A stretch of DNA of 64,000 nt, taken from positions 1,302,001 to 1,366,000 of the forward strand of contig CP040556.1 in the NCBI GenBank assembly GCA_013378335.1, read 5' to 3'. Origin of the DNA: Streptococcus sanguinis. GTDB lineage: Bacteria > Bacillota > Bacilli > Lactobacillales > Streptococcaceae. Shown here piece after piece: positions 46,579 through 56,976 of this stretch. The first letter of the stretch is position 1. Every line of letters begins with the position of its first letter. The position numbers and the translations under genes were made by a program. Below the pieces are notes generated by a model, which was not told the origin of the DNA, did no database searches, and was given only the letters and a program-made list of their open reading frames with translations.

Positions 46579-47757
46579 TTAGTCTAGCACTCGGCTTCCG
46601 CCAGCTACTTCTGCAATGTAAAAGCTAGGGGCATAGCCGACAACCTCTTTATACTTGCGGCCGACATTTTCTTTGAAAGATTCCACCGTAGCCTTACCAA
46701 CTAAAGCAATGGCGCAACCACCGAAGCCAGCCCCAGTCATACGAGCCCCCAGAACACCTTCTTGCTCCCAGGCTGTATGAACCAAAGTGTCCAGCTCTAG
46801 ACCAGTCACTTCATAGTCATGCTCCAATGAAACGTGGGAAGCATTCATGAGACGGCCGAATTTGTCAAGATCGCCTGCCTGCAAAGCTGCCCGTGCTTGC
46901 AAAGTACGTTGATTTTCCAAAACAGCATGTCGAGCCCGTTTGAGACGATTTTCGTCCTCTATCAGATAACTATACTCATCAAAGGCCCACTCGTCCAACT
47001 CACCCAAGGTAGCGATAGATAGCTTGCGGTTAAGTTCTTCAACAGCTTTTTCACACTCCGACCGACGCTCATTGTACTTAGAGTCGGCCAGCTCACGTCG
47101 CTTGTTGGTATTCATAATCACTACAACATTGTCCTGGAGATCAAGTGGTACCAAATCATACTCAAGAGTATTGGTGTCAAGGTAAATAGCACGTTGGTCA
47201 GCTCCCATTCCGATAGCGAACTGATCCATAATACCAGAATTAACCCCGATAAATTCATTCTCAGTTAATTTACCAATTTTGACTAAGTCAAGCCGCTCCA
47301 AGTTCAAATCAAAAAGTTTTTCAGCAATGATACCAGTCAAGAGCTCTATTGACGCAGAAGACGACAAGCCGGATCCATTGGGAATATTTCCATAAACATA
47401 GACATCCATGCCTCGGTCAATCGTATGGCCTGCCTCCTGCAGAAAATGCAGAACTCCTTTTGGATAGTTGGTCCAGTTATGCTCAGGTTCAAAGTGCAGG
47501 TTTTCCAGCGGCACTTCAATAATCCCTTTTTCTTCAAAATTCCCTGAGAAGAATCGCAAGAGCTGGTCATCCCGCTTGCGAGCCGCTCCATAAGTTCCTA
47601 GAGAAATTGCTGCAGGAAAGACATGGCCGCCGTTATAGTCGGTATGCTCTCCAATCAGATTAATCCGACCGGGTGAAAAGAATGTGTGATCTGCTTCTAC
47701 TTCAAAAACTTTGGCAAAATCTGCGCGGACTTGCTCCGCTGAAATTAGGTTTGACAT
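46579..47757 (-). CDS. galK: Galactokinase
   Basis: 392 aa GHMP kinase. It phosphorylates alpha-D-galactose at C1. The galactokinase signature [17 protein letters not shown] (about residues 28-44), the ATP motif [13 protein letters not shown] (about 124-136) and the C-terminal [11 protein letters not shown] are all complete. AAAGGAG precedes the ATG. It is the first gene of galKTE, with a GalR-like operator, cre and promoter just upstream. Confidence 0.96.
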   Translation of the reverse strand: MSNLISAEQVRADFAKVFEVEADHTFFSPGRINLIGEHTDYNGGHVFPAAISLGTYGAARKRDDQLLRFFSGNFEEKGIIEVPLENLHFEPEHNWTNYPKGVLHFLQEAGHTIDRGMDVYVYGNIPNGSGLSSSASIELLTGIIAEKLFDLNLERLDLVKIGKLTENEFIGVNSGIMDQFAIGMGADQRAIYLDTNTLEYDLVPLDLQDNVVVIMNTNKRRELADSKYNERRSECEKAVEELNRKLSIATLGELDEWAFDEYSYLIEDENRLKRARHAVLENQRTLQARAALQAGDLDKFGRLMNASHVSLEHDYEVTGLELDTLVHTAWEQEGVLGARMTGAGFGGCAIALVGKATVESFKENVGRKYKEVVGYAPSFYIAEVAGGSRVLD

Positions 47758-47789
47758 AAACTAAACTCCTTTAAAATGAATGATTGGCA

Positions 47790-47863
47790 TTGTAATCGTT
47801 TTCTTAATTTTATTATAACTGTTTCTGAGTAAAACTTCAACAAATTTAGTAAAATTTTACTAA
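47790..47863 (-). promoter_or_regulatory. galK promoter with GalR-like operator and cre-like site
   Basis: Minus strand: -35 TTGAAG (47840-47835), 17 bp, -10 TATAAT (47817-47812). Just upstream of -35 is the 18-bp perfect palindrome TTAGTAAAATTTTACTAA (47846-47863). Its half-site TTTACTAA recurs twice before galR, so it is probably the GalR operator. Downstream of -10, AGAAAACGATTACA (47790-47803) resembles a catabolite-responsive element, which would give glucose repression by CcpA. Confidence 0.75.
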
Positions 47864-47880
47864 TTTCATAGATAGATTTT

Positions 47881-47913
47881 TTGTAAAAATCCAAACAGTA
47901 ATCTGTCTGGATT
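47881..47913 (-). terminator. Terminator of the aga-msm-gtfA-msmK operon
   Basis: AATCCAGACAG/CTGTTTGGATT stem (one mismatch), TAAT-type loop, then TTTTTACAA; lies between msmK and the galK promoter. Confidence 0.8.
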
Positions 47914-47933
47914 ATTTTATAAGGAGCAATAGA

Positions 47934-49070
47934 TTAGAAAATATTGTCTTCCGTCTCAGCATCAAAGTAATGCGCCTTGTTTAGGTCGAAGCCAAGTTTA
48001 ATACTGCTTCCAGTATTCATATGATCACGTGCATCAACTTTGGCAACAAACTCACTGCCACCAACCGCACAGTAGAGATGAGACTCTGCTCCCAGCAATT
48101 CTGAAACAGAAATCTTAGCATGGACAACTGAATTCGGGAAGGTTTCCAGAAAGGCTGGTTCCATGTTGATATCTTCCGGACGAATACCAAAAATCAACTT
48201 ATTGCCTTCATAGCCCTTCTCCCGCAACCCCTTAAGATTGCCCTCTGGGACTTGGAGACTGAAGTCTCTGTTTGGTCCGACAAGACGGCCATCTTCCAGC
48301 GTCACTTCAAAGAAGTTCATAGCTGGGCTGCCAATGAATCCGGCAACAAACTTATTTGCCGGATGTTTATAGACTTTCTGCGGCGTACCAATCTGCTCCA
48401 CCCGTCCAATCGTTCCAGTTCCAGCAGGATTCTTGGTCGCTGACATGATAACGATACGATCCGCCAAGGTCATGGCTTCAGTCTGGTCGTGGGTAACATA
48501 AATAGTTGTTGCTCCGATACGACGGTGAATTTTAGCGATTTCAGCACGCATGGATACACGAAGTTTTGCATCTAAGTTAGACAGAGGCTCATCCATAAGG
48601 AAAACCTTTGCATCCCGAACGATAGCGCGTCCCATTGCTACCCGCTGACGCTGACCACCAGACAAATCAGCTGGCTTGCGTTGCAAGAATTCCTTCAAGC
48701 CGAGGATTTCTGCTGCTTCCTTGACCCGTTTGTCAATATCTTCCTTGCTGTACTTGCGCAGCTTGAGACCAAAGGCCATGTTGTCATAGACAGTCATGTG
48801 TGGATAAAGAGCATAGTTCTGGAAGACCATAGCGATATCACGGTCTTTTGGCGCCACATCATTGACCACTGTACCGTCAATAGAGGCAGTTCCTTCTGTG
48901 ATGTCTTCAAGACCCGCAATCATACGCAGCGTAGTTGATTTTCCGCAACCAGACGGACCAACGAATACGATAAATTCCTTGTCCTTAATATCTAGATTGA
49001 AGTCTTCCACTGAGTAGTGGTCACTGTTGGGATATTTTTTATAGATATTTTTCAGATTTAATTCTACCAT
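47934..49070 (-). CDS. msmK: Sugar ABC transporter ATP-binding protein MsmK
   Basis: 378 aa. MalK/UgpC-type ATPase: Walker A FVGPSGCGKST (about residues 36-46), signature [14 protein letters not shown], Walker B VFLMDEPLSNLD, then a TOBE/OB-fold regulatory domain to the end. It drives MsmEFG. In streptococci MsmK is known to serve several carbohydrate importers, so the gene may supply energy beyond this operon. It is the last gene of the operon and has its own terminator. Confidence 0.94.
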   Translation of the reverse strand: MVELNLKNIYKKYPNSDHYSVEDFNLDIKDKEFIVFVGPSGCGKSTTLRMIAGLEDITEGTASIDGTVVNDVAPKDRDIAMVFQNYALYPHMTVYDNMAFGLKLRKYSKEDIDKRVKEAAEILGLKEFLQRKPADLSGGQRQRVAMGRAIVRDAKVFLMDEPLSNLDAKLRVSMRAEIAKIHRRIGATTIYVTHDQTEAMTLADRIVIMSATKNPAGTGTIGRVEQIGTPQKVYKHPANKFVAGFIGSPAMNFFEVTLEDGRLVGPNRDFSLQVPEGNLKGLREKGYEGNKLIFGIRPEDINMEPAFLETFPNSVVHAKISVSELLGAESHLYCAVGGSEFVAKVDARDHMNTGSSIKLGFDLNKAHYFDAETEDNIF

Positions 49071-49091
49071 TATTCTTCTCTTTTCTTATCT

Positions 49092-50537
49092 CTATTCAAA
49101 AGTGATAGCTTGGCCATTTTCACTAGCGCTATATGTCAATTCTTTGAGGTTAATAACTACTTGAGCAGTGACTGACTTATCTGCATTGCTACGGACAATC
49201 CGGAGGCTATTTTCATCCAATAGATTCACTTCAATAGTGCCATCTAGGTCAAAGGCAGCAGACTGGTTGCGGTAACTGAAAAGCTTGAGCAAGGCTTGCA
49301 CAACTGGACGCTTGACTTCTTCAGCAATCTCCTCATTACTGTAATAATGACGGTTGATATTGCGGCCTTCCTTAGTATTTTCTAGCAGTTCAAGGTCATT
49401 TTTCCCAGCTAAGAAACCAACATAATAGACCTGTGGAATCCCTGGAGCAAAAGCCTGAATCAGACGGCTAATGAAGTACTTCTTATCGTCATCTCCCAAA
49501 GCTGAGTAGTAAGTCGAGTTAATCTGGTAAATGTCCAGATTATTGTACTCAGCTGAGGAATACTTACGCTTGACATTTGCCCCAACCTTATATAGTTCAT
49601 TGGTTGCAAAGTCAATTTCTTTATCAGTCAGAATATCCTTAACATCAACAACCCCAATACCATCGTGAGTGTCCAGTGTTGTGAATTGCTTCATTGGACT
49701 CATTTCAAGCCACTTGACTAGACGCTCTGATTTACCACTGTATAGAGAATAAAGAGTTACCATCGGTAGCGCAAAATCATAGACAAAGTAGCCATGCTCT
49801 GCAATCTTGAACTGGATAGAATAATGCTCATGAATTTCTGGTAAAATATCCGTCCCAAACTCAGCCGCTTGCTGCTGGACTTTTTCTAATAAATCCCAGA
49901 TTTCTGGCTCAACAAAGAAATCATTGGTATCTAACTTTTTGACTGCATAGGCAAACGCATCTAAACGAATCAGATCACAGCCATGCTCTGACAGTTGACG
50001 CAATGTTTTCTTGATGAAATCATTAGTTACCTGACTGCGAACATCTAGATCAATCTGCTCTTCACCAAAGGTGTTCCACAGATACTCGGTGCTTCCATCT
50101 GCAAAGACGATTTCTTGCTTAGGTGCACGATCCTTACGCTTATAAATCAAATCAACATCAGCTTGCGTCGGACGATTTTCTGGCCAAAACTTATCCCAGC
50201 TGAGAAAGAGGTCGCGATACTCACTCTGATCCTTCTTTTCCTGAAAATCCTTATAATACTTGGACTGGCGTGAGATGTGATTGATCATAAAGTCAAACAT
50301 GAGATAATATTTCTCGCCCAGCTTTTCTATATCCTCCCAGTTACCAAAGGCTGAGTCAACCTCTTCATAGTCTACTGGGGCGAATCCCCGGTCACCAGTT
50401 GATGGGAAGAAAGGAAGCAAATGCACTCCTCCAACTGCATCGCCAAAATGCTTTTCTAAATTGTCATATAAATCTTTTAAATTCTCCCCCAGGCTGTCTG
50501 AGTAAGTAATCAGCATGGTCTTATTTTGAATAGCCAT
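49092..50537 (-). CDS. gtfA: Sucrose phosphorylase
   Basis: 481 aa GH13_18 enzyme. It converts sucrose and phosphate to glucose 1-phosphate and fructose. Features: [20 protein letters not shown] near residue 38, the nucleophile in [10 protein letters not shown], the acid/base in LPEIHEHY, and LDTHDGIG. There is no signal peptide, so it acts on imported sucrose, including that released from raffinose by the Aga encoded upstream. Position between msmG and msmK matches the msm operon of S. mutans. Confidence 0.95.
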   Translation of the reverse strand: MAIQNKTMLITYSDSLGENLKDLYDNLEKHFGDAVGGVHLLPFFPSTGDRGFAPVDYEEVDSAFGNWEDIEKLGEKYYLMFDFMINHISRQSKYYKDFQEKKDQSEYRDLFLSWDKFWPENRPTQADVDLIYKRKDRAPKQEIVFADGSTEYLWNTFGEEQIDLDVRSQVTNDFIKKTLRQLSEHGCDLIRLDAFAYAVKKLDTNDFFVEPEIWDLLEKVQQQAAEFGTDILPEIHEHYSIQFKIAEHGYFVYDFALPMVTLYSLYSGKSERLVKWLEMSPMKQFTTLDTHDGIGVVDVKDILTDKEIDFATNELYKVGANVKRKYSSAEYNNLDIYQINSTYYSALGDDDKKYFISRLIQAFAPGIPQVYYVGFLAGKNDLELLENTKEGRNINRHYYSNEEIAEEVKRPVVQALLKLFSYRNQSAAFDLDGTIEVNLLDENSLRIVRSNADKSVTAQVVINLKELTYSASENGQAITFE

Positions 50538-50782
50538 AGTCTTCTCCTCTAAAATCTTGACTTCTATATCTTTTCCTAGCGGTTTTAGGTTTTCTATCCC
50601 TTAGCTCGGTTTCCACTCCAGTGCGCCTAATAGGACATGCCCTAAGCTCTGTGCGAAAGATGAATCTTCCAAGAAGCTAAAGCTTCTTTTTCAGATTCCC
50701 TATTTTTCTACAGCTGTTACTAATTCAGTAGTTTACGGATGTGGTTGCCTTGTGAGCTTTTTACGGGCTTTATATCTTGAGC
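50538..50782 (-). other. 245-bp spacer between msmG and gtfA, function unknown
   Basis: No ORF with a start and ribosome-binding site. On the minus strand it holds a perfect short hairpin AAGAAGCT-TT-AGCTTCTT and other G/C-rich blocks (GGGCATGTCC), and it ends in AGAGGAGAAG, the gtfA ribosome-binding site. Elsewhere in the operon genes are 15-35 bp apart. It may be a processing or attenuation region, or a worn repeat. Confidence 0.4.
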
Positions 50783-51616
50783 TTACTTCACTGCTCCGTT
50801 GCTCATGCCAGCAATAATGTTGCGCTGGAAGATAAGATAAACGATAGTAATGGTGATAATCCCAACAACATAAGAAGCAAAGCTAGGTCCATAATCATTA
50901 AAGTACTGACCTTGGTAGTTATACTGGAAGAGAGGCAAAGTCCACATCTTGGAATCCTTATTCAAAATCAACAGTGGTAACATAAAGTCATTCCAGAACC
51001 AGAGAGCATTGATAATCAAAGTTGTCGCATGCATGGGCTTCAACATTGGAAAAATGATTCGACGATAAATTGTAAAACGATCAGCCCCATCAATTTCCGC
51101 AGCTTCATCCAAACTATCCGGTACACTGATTTTTATATAACCAACATACAAGAAGAGAGTCTGTGGAATAGCATAAGTTAGGTAGAGTATTACTAGCCCC
51201 CACATATTTGCTAGACCGAGTTTACTCATCATAACTGTGATGGGAATCATAATCACCTGAAATGGAACAAATATCCCTAAGATCAGGAGCGAATACATAA
51301 TTGCAAAGGCTTTTTTCTTGGACATATTTCGAGCAATGGAATAAGCTGCAGCTGGTATAAAGAAAGCTACTACAATCAATGATAACACCGTAATAACAGC
51401 TGAATTCCAGAAATAGCCTCCAATCCCATCCGAAATTAATCGTTCATAATTACTTAAGGTAAAAGGATTGGGCAAACTAAAGAAATGATTCATGATATCC
51501 TTAGTTGTTTTGAAAGAACTAAATACTGTTACCAACAAAGGAACAAGTATAAGGATACCACCGACTATCAAGAGGACATATTTCCAAAACTGATTCAATT
51601 TTTCTTCTTTTTTCAT
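50783..51616 (-). CDS. msmG: Sugar ABC transporter permease MsmG
   Basis: 277 aa from the ATG at 51616 (MKKEEKLNQFWKYVLL), the length of S. mutans MsmG; the upstream open frame to 51685 runs into msmF. There are six membrane segments, and the EAA loop AAEIDGADRFTIYRRIIFPM at about residues 188-207 contacts MsmK. With MsmF it forms the channel for raffinose, melibiose and related oligosaccharides (family knowledge). Confidence 0.93.
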   Translation of the reverse strand: MKKEEKLNQFWKYVLLIVGGILILVPLLVTVFSSFKTTKDIMNHFFSLPNPFTLSNYERLISDGIGGYFWNSAVITVLSLIVVAFFIPAAAYSIARNMSKKKAFAIMYSLLILGIFVPFQVIMIPITVMMSKLGLANMWGLVILYLTYAIPQTLFLYVGYIKISVPDSLDEAAEIDGADRFTIYRRIIFPMLKPMHATTLIINALWFWNDFMLPLLILNKDSKMWTLPLFQYNYQGQYFNDYGPSFASYVVGIITITIVYLIFQRNIIAGMSNGAVK

Positions 51617-51632
51617 GTGTAGGACTCCTCTA

Positions 51633-52499
51633 TTAGATTTCAAATTTCTTTGATAGCTTGATTTGGATAAGAGAAACAATTCCAATAATTAAGAATAAAA
51701 TCAAGGCAATTGCATTCGCATATCCATATTGATTACTCTTGAAAGCATAGTTATAAACTAAGAGCCCTAGAGATGTTGTGGCGTTATTTGGTCCACCACC
51801 TGTAAGTGCAAAAATTTGGTCAAAGGCTGTTAACCCTGATTTAAGTGCAAGGATGAAGACCATTGAAACTGTTGGAAGTAAGTATGGCAACTCAATCTTC
51901 CAGAATGTTTGTTTAGCAGTAGCACCGTCAATAGCTGCAGCTTCAAGAATATCATCTGGAATACTTTGAAGACCTGCAAGAAATAGGATGATTGGCATTG
52001 CTACCCCTTGCCAAAGGAGAACAAAAATCGTTGCAATGACTGCTCCAAAGCTAGTTCCGAGCAAGCTTTCTTGCAAGAAACCGATACCCAAAACCTTACC
52101 GATTGTTGGAAGGCCATAGTTAAAGATTTGTTTGAAAATCAAGGAAACGGTCAAACCTGCAAGTACAGCTGGGAAGAAGAACCAGGCACGAAAGAAGGTT
52201 TGTCCCTTAATTTTTGAATTGAGCGCACGCGCCACAACCATTCCGATGAAGATTTGTCCAATAATCAAAGCCAAGGTTAAGACGATGGTAAAGATGACAG
52301 CTTGGAAGAATTTTCCATCGATTAAGAGAAGTTTATAGTTATTGAGGCCGATAAACTTATAATTGTAAGTCAGACCAGTCCAGTTTGTGAGACTATAGAA
52401 CGCTCCTTGTGCCATAGGGAAGTAAAAAAAGACAGCTTGTAAGATGATTGGTACGATAAGGAAGGTCCATCCCCAATATTTATTCAAAAATTTTCGCAT
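51633..52499 (-). CDS. msmF: Sugar ABC transporter permease MsmF
   Basis: 288 aa from the ATG at 52499 (MRKFLNKYWGWTFLIVP), behind GGAGGAG. Six membrane segments; EAA loop AAAIDGATAKQTFWKIELPY near residues 186-205. It is the partner of MsmG. Spacing to msmE and msmG is 16 bases each, consistent with one message. Confidence 0.93.
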   Translation of the reverse strand: MRKFLNKYWGWTFLIVPIILQAVFFYFPMAQGAFYSLTNWTGLTYNYKFIGLNNYKLLLIDGKFFQAVIFTIVLTLALIIGQIFIGMVVARALNSKIKGQTFFRAWFFFPAVLAGLTVSLIFKQIFNYGLPTIGKVLGIGFLQESLLGTSFGAVIATIFVLLWQGVAMPIILFLAGLQSIPDDILEAAAIDGATAKQTFWKIELPYLLPTVSMVFILALKSGLTAFDQIFALTGGGPNNATTSLGLLVYNYAFKSNQYGYANAIALILFLIIGIVSLIQIKLSKKFEI

Positions 52500-52515
52500 T
52501 TTATTATTACTCCTC

Positions 52516-53766
52516 CTAGTCAAGATCTGCCTTCATAGGGTTGAAGAAGGCATTGAGGTTATTAGCCAAGTTATCGATATTTTGATCCATCAAGTAATTT
52601 GCAGTCAAGTTAAAGAAATCTTCTTCAGAGTTCCAGTGTTGTCCCAACCAAACGTAGTGTTTATCTGTGAAGGCGAGTTGTGAAATATTAGCAAGTGGTG
52701 ACTCTAGATCCTGTTTCACCCCTTCTACAGCAACTGGTGAACCATCAACATCATAATACTTTTGCATTGCCTTAGCTGAGGTCATGTATTCGATGAACTT
52801 CTCGGTTTCCTTAGGATGTTTTGTTTTAGCTGATACTGAGAGAGCTAAGTCTCCTGCTCCCACTGTAGCCTCATGTCCTGCCTCATCTCCAGGAAAGGCG
52901 AACATACCAATTTCAAACTTAGGATCTTGTTGTCTAACTGCCGCTAAAGCCCATGATCCTTGAGCCATCATCAAGGCTTTACCATTGGCAAAGGCCACAA
53001 CGGCATCATTATAGGAAGCACCACGCCAACCATTTTGTGCATTTTCAGCTAGAAGATCCAATTTCTTAGCATTCTCTTTTAGAATTGGATCAGTTGCTTT
53101 TATAGCATTTGGTTTTGAGAAACGAAGGTAATCATTTGCTTTATCACCACTACCAGTTATTGTAATCAATGATAATTGGTGGTATCCGTTAAGTGTCCAA
53201 CCTTCTGTTCCTGCAACTGCAAATGGTGATGTACCACTATCCTTAATCTTCTTGGTAATCTCTTGGAATTCTTCGAAAGTTTTTGGTTCTTCAAGGCCAA
53301 GTTCTTTGAACTTAGTCTTGTTATAGTAGATACCTGAAACATTGGCAGTCAATGGGACATTATAAATTTTGCCATTTATAGCATACTTTTCAGCATAATT
53401 ATTTTTGATTCTTTTCAAATAATCCTTACCAGTCATATCTTGGAAATAACCAGCTTTCGCCCATTCTTGGAAGTCCATATTCTGTGGGTAGATATGGATA
53501 ATATCGGGCACATCTCCAGACAGGATACGTGTCTTCAAGACGATACCAGCTGAAGGTACTGTAGTCAGCTTCACATCAATATTAGGGTGTTCCTTCTCAA
53601 AATCATCCACTATCCTTTGCAAGGTATCTGCCATCTCGGTCTTCTGGTTAAAAAACTCAATCGTTACCTTTCCATCAGTTGATTGATTATTCTGACCACA
53701 AGCCACTAAGCCTAATAAACTAGCCCCAGCTACTAAAAGAACACTTGCTTTCTTATACCATTTCAT
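52516..53766 (-). CDS. msmE: Sugar-binding lipoprotein MsmE
   Basis: 416 aa. Signal peptide with lipobox LVAC (Cys23), so it is lipid-anchored outside. Extracellular solute-binding protein family 1 fold: TIEFFNQKTEMADTLQRIV near the start and MMAQGSWALAAVRQQ in the middle. It captures raffinose, melibiose, stachyose or isomaltosaccharides for MsmFG; substrates are inferred from S. mutans and the linked alpha-galactosidase. It is the second gene after aga. Confidence 0.94.
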   Translation of the reverse strand: MKWYKKASVLLVAGASLLGLVACGQNNQSTDGKVTIEFFNQKTEMADTLQRIVDDFEKEHPNIDVKLTTVPSAGIVLKTRILSGDVPDIIHIYPQNMDFQEWAKAGYFQDMTGKDYLKRIKNNYAEKYAINGKIYNVPLTANVSGIYYNKTKFKELGLEEPKTFEEFQEITKKIKDSGTSPFAVAGTEGWTLNGYHQLSLITITGSGDKANDYLRFSKPNAIKATDPILKENAKKLDLLAENAQNGWRGASYNDAVVAFANGKALMMAQGSWALAAVRQQDPKFEIGMFAFPGDEAGHEATVGAGDLALSVSAKTKHPKETEKFIEYMTSAKAMQKYYDVDGSPVAVEGVKQDLESPLANISQLAFTDKHYVWLGQHWNSEEDFFNLTANYLMDQNIDNLANNLNAFFNPMKADLD

Positions 53767-53798
53767 TGGAATGCCTCCTTTATAAATTTACACCTTTA

Positions 53799-55961
53799 TT
53801 ATAGTCTTCTAAAAATATATTGTCTACTCAAAAAATCTCCTTGGGATAAGGTAACAGTTAAACCTGCATACATGAGCTCTGTACCCGAGTAAACAATGTT
53901 TGTTCCTTCCAACTTATAAAGCCCTTCCTCCTCTAAGTCTTTTAGTTTCAAGGTGGTTTCCATTGTTTCCACAACTGATAGGACTCGGACGTAAGTTACT
54001 ATCGTTTGATTTTCATAGTTAAATTGTACAGCTGCTTCATTGGATGTAGTATCGGGATTGATTAACCTATACTGACGTCCTAACTGGACTACTGGCCGTA
54101 ATTCTTTATACAAGTTCACCTGAGTTCTAATTTCTTCTTTTTCTTTCTCAGTCAGACTTGTCAAATCAAGCTCATACCCCAGATTTCCCATCATAGCCAC
54201 ATGACCACGAGTTGCCAGCGGAGTAATTCGTCCCATCTGATGATTAGGCACTGCCGACACATGGGCACCCATTGAAATAGTCGGATAAAGATAAGAAGAC
54301 CCATATTGGATTGGCAAACGAGCTATGGCATCGGTGTTGTCACTAGCCCAGACTTGAGGGAAATACCGCATCATACCAAGATCATTTCGTCCACCACCAC
54401 CTGAGCAGGACTCAAAGAGAATATTCTCATATTTCTCTGTCAAATATTTTACAATTTCATAAAGCCCCAAGATATACTTATGCGACTGCATTTTGGTCGC
54501 CAGATAGTCAGTGCCATTCCCAAGATTGGTAATATTACGATTCATATCCCATTTTATGTAGTCAATATCGTGCTGACTAAACAGCTGATCCAGTGTTTCT
54601 TTGATATAGGCTACCACATCTGGATTAGCATAATCCAATACGAGTTGATTGCGAGAGTATGTATGATCCCTATCAGGTACTTGAATAGCCCAGTCTGGAT
54701 GTGCCCGATAAAGCTGACTATCTACGGAAATCATTTCTGGCTCAACCCATAAACCAAATTGCAATCCTCTGCTATGAACTTCTGCTATGAGTTCTGTCAA
54801 ACTGCCACCTAGCTTATCTTCATTGACAAACCAGTCGCCCAGAGCCCGATTGTCATCAAAACGGTTGCCAAACCAGCCATCATCGAGAACAAAGAGCTCA
54901 ATACCAACTTTCTGTGCCTCATCTGCTAACTCTAGCAACTTCTCTTTTTTGAAATCAAAGTAAGTTGCTTCCCAGTTATTGATTAAAATTGGCCGCTCTC
55001 TCTTCGCAAAAGCTTTAGGAATGATATGCTCTTGAACAAAAGCTTGGCTCTCATGACTAAGACCAGTCAAACCCCGAGCCGAATAATTCAACAGAGCAAC
55101 AGGACTATAGAAAGTCTGCCCCGCTTCCAGTTTCCAAGCAAAATTATCTTCATTGATACCGATACCTAGCCGAACTTCACTCAACTGATTTTGCTGAATC
55201 CAAGCTTCAAAGTTTCCGCTATAAAGGAGCTGAATTGCCCAAACTTGACCAGCCTCTTCCGTCGTTTCACTATCACAAAGGATAAGGCTTGGAGTCTGCG
55301 CGTGACCAGAAGCTCCTCGGTTGGAAGCTATTTTGAAAATTCCCTGTTCTAGCTTGTGACGACGAACTGTTTTTTCCCTAGCATAAGCTCCCTGTAAACT
55401 AATCACATCATAAGTCCCTGCCGGCAAATCTGCCATTAAGCTCAAGTTCTTATGTATGACTGCTGTCTCTCTACCGATATTTTCCAGCTTAGTAAAGGTT
55501 GCAATGGTATTGCTATCCTCAAAAGCTGTGTAATAGAGAGTGAGGCGTAAGTGAGCCACTGTATCCTCTAAAATAAAGGCCAGTGTTTCTGCATCTTCTG
55601 TACTGTGAGGGCTAGGCAGTCCTGGAACTTCCAAACTTCCCTTAATCAGCTGACTCTCAACAAACCGAAAATCTGTTACTTCATTATTAGCATGTTGGAC
55701 TTGCAGAGAAGGTTGCCGGAAGTCTCCTAAACCATGCTGACCCAAAACCTGCCGCTGGGTATCTAAGCTAAAACTCCGCTCATTCGACCTCGGATTACCA
55801 GAAAAAGCATGATCTCGCTCAAATACTGTATTGGAAAAATGATAGGATTCAATTTTTCTGCCTAAGTGTTTAAGCAAAAGGTAGCCATCTCTTTCCTCAA
55901 TGATAAGACTAGAATTTTTTGTATTGATGTAGAATAGATTCTTGTCTATTTTTATAGCCAT
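53799..55961 (-). CDS. aga: Alpha-galactosidase, GH36
   Basis: 720 aa, the normal length for the tetrameric bacterial GH36. It removes galactose from melibiose and raffinose in the cytoplasm. The catalytic domain holds [33 protein letters not shown], the nucleophile in YIKWDMNRN and the acid/base in [16 protein letters not shown]. It is the first gene of the msm operon and is divergent from msmR. Its galactose goes to GalKTE encoded just downstream, and its sucrose to GtfA. Confidence 0.96.
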   Translation of the reverse strand: MAIKIDKNLFYINTKNSSLIIEERDGYLLLKHLGRKIESYHFSNTVFERDHAFSGNPRSNERSFSLDTQRQVLGQHGLGDFRQPSLQVQHANNEVTDFRFVESQLIKGSLEVPGLPSPHSTEDAETLAFILEDTVAHLRLTLYYTAFEDSNTIATFTKLENIGRETAVIHKNLSLMADLPAGTYDVISLQGAYAREKTVRRHKLEQGIFKIASNRGASGHAQTPSLILCDSETTEEAGQVWAIQLLYSGNFEAWIQQNQLSEVRLGIGINEDNFAWKLEAGQTFYSPVALLNYSARGLTGLSHESQAFVQEHIIPKAFAKRERPILINNWEATYFDFKKEKLLELADEAQKVGIELFVLDDGWFGNRFDDNRALGDWFVNEDKLGGSLTELIAEVHSRGLQFGLWVEPEMISVDSQLYRAHPDWAIQVPDRDHTYSRNQLVLDYANPDVVAYIKETLDQLFSQHDIDYIKWDMNRNITNLGNGTDYLATKMQSHKYILGLYEIVKYLTEKYENILFESCSGGGGRNDLGMMRYFPQVWASDNTDAIARLPIQYGSSYLYPTISMGAHVSAVPNHQMGRITPLATRGHVAMMGNLGYELDLTSLTEKEKEEIRTQVNLYKELRPVVQLGRQYRLINPDTTSNEAAVQFNYENQTIVTYVRVLSVVETMETTLKLKDLEEEGLYKLEGTNIVYSGTELMYAGLTVTLSQGDFLSRQYIFRRL

Positions 55962-55996
55962 TTCTGAACCTCCATATTTACTAATATTTTACCTTA

Positions 55997-56010
55997 TGAA
56001 ATCGCTTCCA
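55997..56010. promoter_or_regulatory. cre-like site between aga and msmR
   Basis: TGAAATCGCTTCCA fits the catabolite-responsive consensus except for one base. It lies 36 bp before the aga start, in the expected promoter region, so CcpA repression is likely. Confidence 0.55.
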
Positions 56011-56021
56011 AAAATAGAATT

Positions 56022-56050
56022 ATGTTAGGGAAATATGGTAAAATGTTAGG
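56022..56050. promoter_or_regulatory. Direct repeat ATGTTAGG, candidate MsmR site
   Basis: ATGTTAGG at 56022-56029 and 56043-56050, start to start 21 bp, about two helical turns. AraC-type activators usually bind such direct repeats. The site sits between the divergent aga and msmR genes. Confidence 0.5.
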
Positions 56051-56063
56051 TAGGAGGCAAAAT

Positions 56064-56894
56064 ATGCTTGTTTTTTCAGAATACCAAACAGGAACAATTG
56101 ATCTCTCACTTAGCTTCTACGGTTATGAAGAGTGCACACCTAGCTACTCTTTTGGACCAGCTATTAGAGATACCTATGTTCTTCACTACATTACCAAAGG
56201 GAAAGGGCAATTTCATTACAAAGGAAAAATTGTCGATTTAAAAACTGGAGATCTCTTTCTGCTCAAGCCTAATGAACTTACCTTTTATCAAGCTGACAAA
56301 GAAGAACCTTGGTCCTACTACTGGCTGGGAATGACTGGCGGTAGGGTTTATGACTACTTCAATCACTCTCAGATTGCCGAAGACTGCTACCTACTTGCTA
56401 ACCAGGAACGTAAAACAGATAGGATTGGGAAAATTGTTGAGAACTTAGTTTACTTCGCTGAGCAGACCAAATCTAACCAAGTAGCTCAACTCCACATTAT
56501 GGGCCAACTTTATGAACTCCTCTTTCACTTGGGCAGCATTGCCTATAAGCCCCAAGCAAATACCCTATCTGCAAGCCAGCAACTCTATCTAGCCTGCAAA
56601 CAGATAATTGACACTCAATATCCCAATCCTAACCTCAGCATTCAAGATATGGCAATTAAGTTGTCCGTTCATCGCAGCTATCTAACAACCATTTTCAAGG
56701 AGGAGCAACAAAGTTCACCTAAAGAATATCTGGAATATGTCCGAATGCATCGAGCTAAACAACTCCTTAAAAGTACCTGTGAGCCTATCCAGTTTATCGC
56801 CTATTCTGTCGGTTTCTCAGATCCCCTTTACTTTTCAAAGGCTTTTAAAAAATATTTTGGCTTTTCACCAAGCTCATTTCGAGAACAAAGTTAA
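56064..56894 (+). CDS. msmR: AraC-family activator of the msm operon
   Basis: 276 aa from the ATG at 56064 (MLVFSEYQTGTIDLSL), behind TAGGAGG; S. mutans MsmR has about the same length. N-terminal cupin-like sugar-sensing domain (about 1-150: HYITKGKGQFHYKGK, LFLLKPNELTFYQ) and a C-terminal double helix-turn-helix (about 175-276: LSIQDMAIKLSVHRSYLTTIFK and IQFIAYSVGFSDPLYFSKAFKK). It should activate aga-msmEFG-gtfA-msmK in the presence of raffinose or melibiose. Confidence 0.92.
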   Translation: MLVFSEYQTGTIDLSLSFYGYEECTPSYSFGPAIRDTYVLHYITKGKGQFHYKGKIVDLKTGDLFLLKPNELTFYQADKEEPWSYYWLGMTGGRVYDYFNHSQIAEDCYLLANQERKTDRIGKIVENLVYFAEQTKSNQVAQLHIMGQLYELLFHLGSIAYKPQANTLSASQQLYLACKQIIDTQYPNPNLSIQDMAIKLSVHRSYLTTIFKEEQQSSPKEYLEYVRMHRAKQLLKSTCEPIQFIAYSVGFSDPLYFSKAFKKYFGFSPSSFREQS

Positions 56895-56896
56895 GT

Positions 56897-56941
56897 TTTA
56901 CTAAATATTTCTTTGTGATTTACTAATTTTTGAGTTATAAT
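56897..56941 (+). promoter_or_regulatory. galR promoter with two GalR-like half-sites
   Basis: -35 TTGTGA (56913-56918), 17 bp, -10 TATAAT (56936-56941). TTTACTAA occurs at 56897-56904 and 56919-56926, 22 bp apart and on the same strand, identical to one arm of the galK palindrome. This suggests autoregulation by GalR. Confidence 0.65.
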
Positions 56942-56976
56942 TTATGTAGACAGTAAATTAAAAAGGACCAAATCAA

